A stretch of DNA of 27,321 nt from a virus: positions 1 through 27,321 of IMG/VR virus record IMGVR_UViG_3300021962_000523; one strand, written 5' to 3'. Under the pieces are notes generated by a model, which saw nothing but the letters and a program-made list of their open reading frames with translations, was not told the origin of the DNA and did not search any database. Position numbers and translations under genes: made by a program. Shown in pieces: positions 1 to 6,125 of this stretch. Positions within the stretch are counted from its first letter, which is position 1. Every line of letters starts with the position of its first letter.

Positions 1-210
1 TGACCTCATTGAAGGTAATACTTTTTTATCTACCACCATCTTATATACTTCCCTAATTTCTTCTTCAAGTTGGGGGTATTTTTTGATGTGCATGTTCATG
101 TTTCTTGTTACTAACTCTTCCCACGTTTCTCTTCTGTTCAGCTCGGGGACATACTTCGCGTATTTCATATACACGGTAAGGTCTGACAATATCTTCTGTG
201 ATGCGTCCAT
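1..210 (-). CDS. nrdJ: Ribonucleoside-triphosphate reductase, class II (N-terminal 70 residues, partial)
   Basis: Open from an ATG at 208-210 to the window edge with no stop, so only the N-terminus is present. The readable part contains ELNRRETWEELVTRN, then a helical stretch, then VLPSMRS. From memory, this matches the beginning of adenosylcobalamin-dependent (class II) ribonucleotide reductases, where the LPSMRS segment precedes the catalytic barrel. The enzyme would make deoxynucleotides for phage DNA synthesis in the cytoplasm. It starts 27 bases after the helicase stop, behind an A/T-rich leader without Shine-Dalgarno, so it probably belongs to the same replication transcription unit. 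Catalytic cysteines and the cobalamin site lie outside the window. Class I cannot be fully excluded from 70 residues. Confidence 0.72.
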   Translation of the reverse strand, partial: MDASQKILSDLTVYMKYAKYVPELNRRETWEELVTRNMNMHIKKYPQLEEEIREVYKMVVDKKVLPSMRS

Positions 211-237
211 TTTTTTAAATTTATTAATTTTTTTTTA

Positions 238-1641
238 TTAGTTCAAATTATTTTGTTGTGGTTGTGGTCCTGTTTCTCTCAATTTTCTTTTTTCCATAAG
301 TTCCTTAATTCTGTCACTTTTTTGTTGTTCTTTATTTTCTTGGAAACCTAAGAATGTTACAGAACTTTCAGTATCAATTTCAATTAATTCATTGTTAAAC
401 TTACAGTTTTCAAAAATTATTCCGTCAGGACCCAAACGAGACTTGGTGATTGCAATTGTCGCGAGTTTCATTTCTTTCTGTTGAAGGGTTTTTGCCACTG
501 ATATGATAACGTGTCCTACTTGTGCCTTCTTGATTGAACCACCCATTTGGTCGGTGGTCACAACTTCTGAAGAAATGGAACTTCTATTTCCTTGAGTCGC
601 TGTCCAACCAGCAACATTTAACTCGTGACACATAGCCTCAAACCCTCTCATTACAGAACCTTCACTTTTCCATTCGTCCCCAAGGTTCTTATCGGGAACT
701 ATACAATCGATGTAGTCAATTAGAATTAAATCAATCTTAACTCCATCGGCAATCATTTTTCTTACTTTGTTTTTGATTTGATTCATTGTCATTGTATCTG
801 AAGCCTCTTTTTGTAAAATCAATCTATTGGTCATCGAACCTTCAATTTCTTTTACCTTTTCAATAACTTCTTCTCTATGTTCTGATAAATCATCAGGTGC
901 AATACCAGTCCATATTGTAAAATGTTTTCTTTGAATCACCTTTGGGTTGTCCTCAAAAAATATTTGTAGAACGTTATATCCCATATTAAAAGCCGTGTTG
1001 GCTATCTTTGTGAGAATGGTAGTTTTACCAACACCTGTTGGTGCCAAGATAACTCCAATCTCACCTTTTGCTAAACCCCCTTTTAAGAGTTTATCAATAC
1101 CCGCAATACCAATAGGTATCGGATGTCTAAAATCATCTTTTAAAACGTCATCCAAATTGTGAAAAACGTCATTGTTGTGTCCGTCTCTTTCACCAACTTG
1201 TAGAGCCGCTCTTACTAACTCCTCTAATTTATCATAACTTTCAAATTCACCAGCATCAATAATCTTTTGAGCCTTGGTCATTACTTTTTGGAGTTCTTGT
1301 TGTTTACAAAATTTCAAAGCTTTGTCTTGAACAAATGAAACCCCTTCAAATGGTGCGTTTTGAATTTGTTTGATGGTGTCCATCAAAATTCTCAACATCA
1401 TTTCTTGTGGAAACTCACTTTTGGAAATCTGTTCCAAAGTTTCAAATGACGGTGAACAAGAGTATTTTTTATAATACTCTTTTACCATCTGTAAAATGGT
1501 TTTGAAATACTTGTTTTCAAAATGGGAGGGTTCTATTACGTCTATAATTGAGTGTGTGAATTCTTTATCTACTATAATCTGATTTAATAATTGTAACTGA
1601 AATGACTGACCTAAATACTCAAAATTTCTCTGCATTGACAT
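238..1641 (-). CDS. 41: Replicative DNA helicase, DnaB/T4 gp41-like
   Basis: 467 residues, close to T4 gp41 (475). An N-terminal helical domain (about 1-150) precedes a RecA-fold ATPase. Walker A is APTGVGKTT at 200-208; a glutamate follows the next strand in QIFFE (230); Walker B is LILIDYID with Asp309; and WTATQGNRSS (346-355) matches the DnaB H4-type motif. This is the hexameric 5'-3' helicase that opens the fork for the phage replisome. It is 30 bases downstream of the 150-residue gene and 27 bases upstream of the ribonucleotide reductase. The leader holds AAGAGGAG eight bases before the ATG, the only strong Shine-Dalgarno I saw in the window. A second in-frame ATG two codons later (MQRNF) is also possible. 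No primase or helicase loader is recognisable nearby. Confidence 0.93.
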   Translation of the reverse strand: MSMQRNFEYLGQSFQLQLLNQIIVDKEFTHSIIDVIEPSHFENKYFKTILQMVKEYYKKYSCSPSFETLEQISKSEFPQEMMLRILMDTIKQIQNAPFEGVSFVQDKALKFCKQQELQKVMTKAQKIIDAGEFESYDKLEELVRAALQVGERDGHNNDVFHNLDDVLKDDFRHPIPIGIAGIDKLLKGGLAKGEIGVILAPTGVGKTTILTKIANTAFNMGYNVLQIFFEDNPKVIQRKHFTIWTGIAPDDLSEHREEVIEKVKEIEGSMTNRLILQKEASDTMTMNQIKNKVRKMIADGVKIDLILIDYIDCIVPDKNLGDEWKSEGSVMRGFEAMCHELNVAGWTATQGNRSSISSEVVTTDQMGGSIKKAQVGHVIISVAKTLQQKEMKLATIAITKSRLGPDGIIFENCKFNNELIEIDTESSVTFLGFQENKEQQKSDRIKELMEKRKLRETGPQPQQNNLN

Positions 1642-1671
1642 AATTTATTCTCCTCTTGGATTTGATAAATA

Positions 1672-2124
1672 TTACCCAACTAAACTAATTCCGCTGTAGG
1701 TGTAAATTAAATTTTCGTCTGAAAAAATGTCAGTCAAATCCTTTAATACAGTTTTTACCTGCGGGCGTATATCTACGGTGTATCTTATTTTAGGTGGGTA
1801 AACTTTTGCGTCAATCTGTCTCTGACAAATTGTCATATCCCCAATCTTTAAATAAATGTTAAACACTTCGGCACCTTCAGTCATTGATGTAGATAAGACC
1901 GATTCATCCTCCATAATTTCCTCTTGGTTATCCATCATGTAGATAACAGTTTTCATCTTCAAATCATACGCAAACATGTCGGCAAAATCCTTTAGATAGC
2001 AATAAAGGTTTAGAGAATTCTTTGCGTTGTTGTTGTAGTTTTTGACATTAAAAAAACGTTGGATAACAATGTTGTTGTTCAACGTAATCAAAAGTTCCAG
2101 TTTTACTGATTCTTGTTCTTTCAT
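1672..2124 (-). CDS. Unidentified 150-residue protein between exonuclease and helicase
   Basis: I do not recognise this protein. It is 150 residues with alternating hydrophobic strands (KLELLITL near the start, FNIYLKIGDMTI in the middle, IRYTVDIRP near 112-120) and an acidic segment around 66-75. It looks soluble, probably an alpha/beta fold, with no signal peptide, membrane segment or cysteine cluster. Its ATG lies one base after the exonuclease stop (TAA-T-ATG), so translation is very likely coupled, and the helicase follows 30 bases on. Being wedged between replication genes suggests a replisome accessory role. A helicase-loading or clamp-related function would be a guess from position only. 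Confidence 0.8.
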   Translation of the reverse strand: MKEQESVKLELLITLNNNIVIQRFFNVKNYNNNAKNSLNLYCYLKDFADMFAYDLKMKTVIYMMDNQEEIMEDESVLSTSMTEGAEVFNIYLKIGDMTICQRQIDAKVYPPKIRYTVDIRPQVKTVLKDLTDIFSDENLIYTYSGISLVG

Positions 2125-2125
2125 A

Positions 2126-3160
2126 TTATTTTTTGTTTTGTGTGTGTTTTCTTTTTTCTTTTCTTGTGAGTTTCAAAAATGGTGTGATGAAATATACCCA
2201 AGCATTGTCTGTTTTGGGTAAGTATTTGAAGAGGCCGTCATCAGTCATCATTCTGATAAGGTTCTTGTAACCCCTTCCGTCGGGGTCTAAAGATTCGGTG
2301 CAGTAATCCTGAACCATCTCTTTCGCTTCGTCTGTTAGTAGTGGGTTTTTGAGGTCAACAATTTTTTTGTTAATTTGAAAATATTCGTCACCGAATATAC
2401 CTTCTTTTGTTTTTCCCGTTAAGAGATTTTGAAGTGTTTTGTTGTCTTTGTCCTCCTTTATTAAAAGTTCTGCCTTAATTAAAATATCGTCAATGGACAC
2501 CGTTTCGTCAAGTAATTCAGGAAAAAATTTAATAAGTTTCTTTTCGCCTAATCTATAAATTCCCGCAATGTTATCTGATTTATCTCCCGTTAAAATTTTG
2601 TAAGTCAAAACATTAGTAACAGGTATTTCATATTCAAATATTTTTACCTTGTCACCTGACTTATAATAAGTCTTTGCAATTGGTGCATATACCGTTGTAT
2701 TTTCGTCTACAAGTTGTAAATAATCTTTGTCTGAGGAGAATATAGTCTTCTTCTCGTTTGGTGCAATTAAACAATAATAAGCAACCAAATCATCTGCTTC
2801 ACATTGTTCAAATTCAACTTGTCTGACAAACATTTCTTCAAGGTATTTTTTTACCTTATTTTTTTGCCAATAGTAATTGTCTTTTTGAAATTCGTTGAGT
2901 GATGTTCTACGATTTTGTTTGTAGTTGGGATAAATTTTTTGTCTGACAACAGAGTTATCGGGACCGTCCCAAAACACCAAGACTTTATCAAAATTGTTTT
3001 CGTCTAAGTGTCTACGGAGTGTATTAATAAAATGGAAAAGACCTCCAATATGGTTTCCGTCGTGATAGTATTCTCTAACACCATGAAATCCAATTTTGAA
3101 TAAATTATCTCCGTCAACTAATAAGGTCTTTTCCACTATAATATTTTTATGCTGGTTCAA
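2126..3160 (-). CDS. rnh: 5'-3' exonuclease / RNase H, FEN family (T4 Rnh-like)
   Basis: About 344 residues (T4 RNase H has 305). The FEN metal-binding residues are present in order: LLVDGDNLF (Asp16, Asp18), VFWDG (Asp65), YKQNRR (80-85), CEADDL (Glu121, Asp123, Asp124), SSDKDYLQL (Asp144, Asp146) and GDKSDNIAGI (Asp193, Asp196). Such enzymes remove RNA primers and flaps on the lagging strand. The longest frame begins with TTG at 3158-3160, inside the end of uvsX, with a 14-base overlap. A GTG at 3134-3136, ten bases after the uvsX stop, would start just before EKTLLVDGD and is equally plausible. No ATG is available at the N-terminus. The gene is tightly coupled to uvsX upstream and to the 150-residue gene downstream. 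Confidence 0.88.
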   Translation of the reverse strand: MNQHKNIIVEKTLLVDGDNLFKIGFHGVREYYHDGNHIGGLFHFINTLRRHLDENNFDKVLVFWDGPDNSVVRQKIYPNYKQNRRTSLNEFQKDNYYWQKNKVKKYLEEMFVRQVEFEQCEADDLVAYYCLIAPNEKKTIFSSDKDYLQLVDENTTVYAPIAKTYYKSGDKVKIFEYEIPVTNVLTYKILTGDKSDNIAGIYRLGEKKLIKFFPELLDETVSIDDILIKAELLIKEDKDNKTLQNLLTGKTKEGIFGDEYFQINKKIVDLKNPLLTDEAKEMVQDYCTESLDPDGRGYKNLIRMMTDDGLFKYLPKTDNAWVYFITPFLKLTRKEKRKHTQNKK

Positions 3161-4151
3161 CTTCCTCTTTCAAATCAAAATCCCCATCCAAACCAATAAT
3201 TTGGTTCCAATACTCAGCATGTTCTTTTTTGTAAGTTTCGATAGAAATCTTTTCTTCAGCAGCGTCTTTACCAGCCAAAAATCCATGAGGTGTTACAATG
3301 ATTTTACCATCCTCATATCCCAAACCGTTAATGTGATTTTTCAAAACAGATACTTTAGTTCTGATAGCAAATTTAACAGTTCTTTTGTCTTTTGTTGCGG
3401 AAATTTTGTTTGTTCCCGCACCTTTTTGATTTCCAAATAAAAATACCAAAGATGAATTTAACCAAATAGCCTCACCACCTTTTGCTTTAATTTTTGGTTG
3501 ACCAAATGGATTATCAGGTAATTCAACCCAAGGTTGATTAATAATAATCAATGTATTCTCATGTTTTGAATCCGCTTTACGAGAACCTGAGATACGTTGG
3601 TTAATACCCATACCAATTTTGTCAGCAAGAACCGCAGCGTTGTGTTGTTTACCACCTTTACCTTCGTAAGTCATCTTACAAGGAACAGAACCAACTGAAT
3701 CCCAAATAAAACATAAACTATAATCCAACTCACCTTTTTCTTGAGCATCTAACAAATTATTGATGTAGTCAGTAATTTGTTCAATGTAATTAAAGTTGTT
3801 ATTAAATATATAAAATCCATCCCAATCGGCCTCACCTGTTTCTTCATCAACAATTTCTTCACACTCAAAACCCATAAGCTTAGCATGTTCAAAACTCCAT
3901 TTTTGTTCCGTAATAATAAAGACGGGAAGAATACCCATTTTTTGAGCAGCAACTGCCGATTTAACAGCTGCGGTTGTTTTACCTGTATCTGAGTGACCCA
4001 AAAACATATTCAAATGTCCCATTGCAGGACCGGGTAATCCTACTGCGTCTAAGAAATCTTTACCTAAGTCAAGAAATCGTTGTGGTTTGTATTTTGCGGA
4101 GGAAGAAAATTGTTTCTTAATATCTCCAAATTCTTTTTTCTTAATTGCCAT
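3147..4151 (-). CDS. uvsX: RecA-like recombinase UvsX
   Basis: 334 residues, shorter than T4 UvsX (391). It has a RecA ATPase core: Walker A GHSDTGKTT at 52-60, a conserved glutamate after the second strand in IITEQKW (Glu82), Walker B CFIWDSVGS with Asp151, and a loop region with KGGEAIWLNSSLVF late in the core. It would form filaments on gp32-coated single-stranded DNA and drive strand exchange for recombination-dependent replication and repair. The ATG is at 4149-4151 with an A/T-rich leader and no Shine-Dalgarno. A strong terminator lies just upstream after gp32, so uvsX needs its own promoter or read-through. I saw no convincing promoter in the 36-base gap between hairpin and ATG. The C-terminus is acidic (DLKEEVEPA). 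Confidence 0.93.
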   Translation of the reverse strand: MAIKKKEFGDIKKQFSSSAKYKPQRFLDLGKDFLDAVGLPGPAMGHLNMFLGHSDTGKTTAAVKSAVAAQKMGILPVFIITEQKWSFEHAKLMGFECEEIVDEETGEADWDGFYIFNNNFNYIEQITDYINNLLDAQEKGELDYSLCFIWDSVGSVPCKMTYEGKGGKQHNAAVLADKIGMGINQRISGSRKADSKHENTLIIINQPWVELPDNPFGQPKIKAKGGEAIWLNSSLVFLFGNQKGAGTNKISATKDKRTVKFAIRTKVSVLKNHINGLGYEDGKIIVTPHGFLAGKDAAEEKISIETYKKEHAEYWNQIIGLDGDFDLKEEVEPA

Positions 4152-4173
4152 TGTCTATGTATGTATTGTTTTT

Positions 4174-4226
4174 TTTATAAAAAAGAAAGAGCTTGGACAC
4201 TACGTCTAAGTTAATGTCCAAGCTCT
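4174..4226 (-). terminator. Rho-independent terminator after gp32
   Basis: On the minus strand a perfect 12-bp stem (AGAGCTTGGACA, 4226-4215, pairing with 4199-4188), with a 15-base loop, is followed by TTCTTTTTTAT. It starts seven bases after the gp32 stop. It should end most gp32 transcripts and so separate abundant gp32 mRNA from the downstream uvsX operon. Confidence 0.9.
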
Positions 4227-4232
4227 ATTAAA

Positions 4233-5078
4233 TTAGAATGGTAAGTCCTCGTCAGGTTCTGCACTTGCTTGTGGGTCAGAATAAGAATTTTTCATTTCTT
4301 TGTTTCCACCCATAGTCATGATTGCCTCATCACCATAAACCCATTTCTGAGTTTCAGGATTCCACTTTGGAACTTCACCACGTGAAATTGCCTCTAAATA
4401 TTCTACGGGTTTCTTAGAATATACATCACTCCATACCAAATCATCTTCAACCCAAGACTTCATAGTCTCAGCATCTGTATGTAATGGTGATGGGTCATCA
4501 TGCATTACAGTTTGAATTGTTGTATAGGGTTTACCCGCGTTTGTTTTTGATTTTTGGAGTTGGATGATAAGGTCTCTACCTGTGTTAGCATCGGTGATGT
4601 CACCTTTAGCTCTCCAAATTGGAATAATCTTATCCAATACTCCGTCTTTTTTATAGTTGTCTTTGAATCTCCAAAACTTAACACCTTCGTGTTCTTTGTC
4701 ACGGTCAATAACTTTTACAATGTAAAACTTACGTGACCTGTATTGTTTGGCCAATTCTTTGTCAGATTCTTTACCTGTGGCCATCAACTCTTCGTAAACC
4801 TCAGTCAAAGGTGAACGTTCGTTGTCATTTTTACCTGGGTCATACAATTTAGTCCATTTCCCATCGATTTGAATTTCATGGTACCACACTTCTTTAAAAG
4901 GTGAGCTACCATCTTTAGTAGGAAGGATACGTACCTTACGTTGTCCTTGTGATTCATTGTCCAAAAGGATACAAGCAAAATACTTCTTCATCCTTTCTTC
5001 TTGTGTCATTCTGTCTTCGCCAAAGTTTGCGGTGTTTTTTTCATACTGCGCCAATACTGCATCTAATACATTTGTCAT
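4233..5078 (-). CDS. 32: Single-stranded DNA-binding protein, T4 gp32-like
   Basis: 281 residues (T4 gp32 has 301). The order fits gp32: a basic, polar N-terminal segment, a central OB-type core with aromatic residues (VWYHEIQIDGKWTKLYDPG, KFWRFKDNYKKDG), then a linker and an acidic tail ending PDEDLPF. It coats single-stranded DNA at the fork and organises UvsX and helicase loading. Only one cysteine (Cys36) is present, so the zinc site of T4 gp32 (one His, three Cys) cannot form. The terminal DEDLPF resembles the bacterial SSB tip DDDIPF. The gene is monocistronic in layout: a host-like promoter about 30 bases upstream and a strong terminator directly after the stop. This fits high, separately controlled expression. 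Confidence 0.9.
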   Translation of the reverse strand: MTNVLDAVLAQYEKNTANFGEDRMTQEERMKKYFACILLDNESQGQRKVRILPTKDGSSPFKEVWYHEIQIDGKWTKLYDPGKNDNERSPLTEVYEELMATGKESDKELAKQYRSRKFYIVKVIDRDKEHEGVKFWRFKDNYKKDGVLDKIIPIWRAKGDITDANTGRDLIIQLQKSKTNAGKPYTTIQTVMHDDPSPLHTDAETMKSWVEDDLVWSDVYSKKPVEYLEAISRGEVPKWNPETQKWVYGDEAIMTMGGNKEMKNSYSDPQASAEPDEDLPF

Positions 5079-5104
5079 AATAATTTTTCTTTAAGTGTTT
5101 GTAA

Positions 5105-5132
5105 AATATAGTTGTTAATTTTTGTTTGTCAA
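5105..5132 (-). promoter_or_regulatory. Host-like promoter of gp32 (TTGACA-16-TATATT)
   Basis: On the minus strand TTGACA (5132-5127) lies 16 bases before TATATT (5110-5105). Transcription would start near 5098, about 20 bases before the gp32 ATG. The -10 region, extended as TATATTTT, is also one base off the Bacteroidota -7 consensus TAnnTTTG. It differs from the TATTTATA sites of the virion genes, which suggests an early or middle class read by host polymerase. Confidence 0.6.
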
Positions 5133-5133
5133 A

Positions 5134-5158
5134 TCGTCAAGTTTGTTCTTCGTCAAGT
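5134..5158 (-). repeat. Direct repeats at the gp32 promoter
   Basis: ACTTGACGA occurs twice on the minus strand (5158-5150 and 5142-5134), exactly 16 bases apart. The GTCAA core (plus strand) recurs at 5128-5132, 5136-5140 and 5152-5156, so spacings are 8 and 16. The third copy is the -35 box itself. This could be an operator or tandem -35-like elements. Confidence 0.55.
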
Positions 5159-5170
5159 GGTTTACAAATA

Positions 5171-5203
5171 TAAAATAAAAAAGGAGACTTTCATCTCCTT
5201 CTT
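5171..5203 (-). terminator. Terminator closing the virion gene block
   Basis: On the minus strand AAGGAGA (5200-5194) and TCTCCTT (5187-5181) form a 7-bp stem with a six-base loop, followed by TTTTATTTTATA. The flanking A/T runs are also nearly complementary, so it can work in both directions. It lies nine bases after the stop of the 218-residue gene and separates virion genes from gp32. Confidence 0.82.
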
Positions 5204-5208
5204 TTATT

Positions 5209-5865
5209 TTAGTTGTTATAGTTTCTCGTATTCATAGAGGGAAGTTCCGCGGCAAATGTTTTTTTAATTTCATTTGGTGAAAAACTTTGTACATCATCCG
5301 TTGTTAAAACATATTCTTTTCCTTGTTTTTCCATTTCAGGTAGTTTGTCAGAAAAATAATCCGCTAATTTTTGATTATAGGGACCTGAGTCTAAAGTTCT
5401 AAGTTCTAATTTTTCCTCAGCAGACTTTGGACGATATTTTTCTATTTTGGCTTCAATATCGTTTAATTTTTGAACCAACCCATCCATTTCACCTAGTTTA
5501 GATTGTAATGTTTCTAGTTGACCAAATAAATTTTGAAAATACTCTTCTTGTTTATTTTCAATTTTATTTTGACTATCCACCAAATCCGTAATATCTAATT
5601 CTTCAGTACTTGACTCATTTTCTTCAGATTTTCCTTTACCATCAATTTTTTCAACATCAGTATCAGTTTCAACATCAATAATTTTTGGTTTTGTGTCTGC
5701 CGGTGTTGCAACAGGAGCATCCGCAGGTGCCCCACCCAAATCTGGTGCTGGTGTTGGTTCGGCACCCAAATCAGGAGCATCTAACGCGGCATCTTGTTCC
5801 AATATGTAATTGTTGATGGAATTATGTCTTTTAATTTCCAATATTATTCTCTCGTCTGTTTTCAT
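5209..5865 (-). CDS. Unidentified acidic protein with Pro/Ala-rich linker and coiled coil
   Basis: I do not recognise this 218-residue protein. Residues 1-24 are a short, partly basic segment. Residues about 25-60 form an Ala/Pro/Asp-rich linker with APDLG twice. Residues 60-95 are very acidic. From about 98 to 145 heptad-like leucines suggest a coiled coil (FGQLETLQSKLGEMDGLVQK). The C-terminal 60 residues look folded. There is no signal peptide. It is the last gene before a terminator and follows the 74-residue gene by five bases, in the block whose nearest upstream TATTTATA motif is at 6110. It might be a minor virion or assembly protein, but this rests on position and low-complexity composition only. 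Confidence 0.8.
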   Translation of the reverse strand: MKTDERIILEIKRHNSINNYILEQDAALDAPDLGAEPTPAPDLGGAPADAPVATPADTKPKIIDVETDTDVEKIDGKGKSEENESSTEELDITDLVDSQNKIENKQEEYFQNLFGQLETLQSKLGEMDGLVQKLNDIEAKIEKYRPKSAEEKLELRTLDSGPYNQKLADYFSDKLPEMEKQGKEYVLTTDDVQSFSPNEIKKTFAAELPSMNTRNYNN

Positions 5866-5870
5866 TTTTT

Positions 5871-6095
5871 TTATCCATTTAATAATTGTTTAACACCCAT
5901 TGGTGTTTCAACTTGAACTCTTCTGTTAACTTTTTTTGTGTTGTCAAATCTTTCAATTAAACCGTCTTTTACACTCACAGTATAACAATCACCTGTTTCT
6001 AAATCACAAACCTGTGATGTTCCGTCACCATTTGGTTTTTCGGAATATTTGGTGTTTTTACCCAAATAATTGTCTAAAATAGTTTTTACGCTCAT
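5871..6095 (-). CDS. Unidentified 74-residue protein
   Basis: A small protein I do not recognise. It starts with a short helix (VKTILDNYLGKN), followed by a probable beta-rich part with two cysteines in VCDLETGDCYTVSVKDG (29-45), and ends MGVKQLLNG. It has no signal peptide or membrane segment. It is preceded by a TATTTATA motif that ends 14 bases before its ATG and is followed after five bases by the 218-residue gene, so the two are probably co-expressed as a late pair. Conservation of an in-frame ORF between two well-spaced genes and a normal leader support it as a real gene. Confidence 0.7.
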   Translation of the reverse strand: MSVKTILDNYLGKNTKYSEKPNGDGTSQVCDLETGDCYTVSVKDGLIERFDNTKKVNRRVQVETPMGVKQLLNG

Positions 6096-6109
6096 AAAAA
6101 TTGTTTTCT

Positions 6110-6117
6110 TATAAATA
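6110..6117 (-). promoter_or_regulatory. TATTTATA motif before the 74-residue gene
   Basis: The coding strand reads ATATTTATAAG between the hub gene stop (6126) and the ATG at 6095, with 14 bases between motif and ATG. It is one of seven same-orientation copies at gene junctions in the virion block. A late promoter -10 element is inferred, not shown. Confidence 0.5.
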
Positions 6118-6125
6118 TCTGTTTA

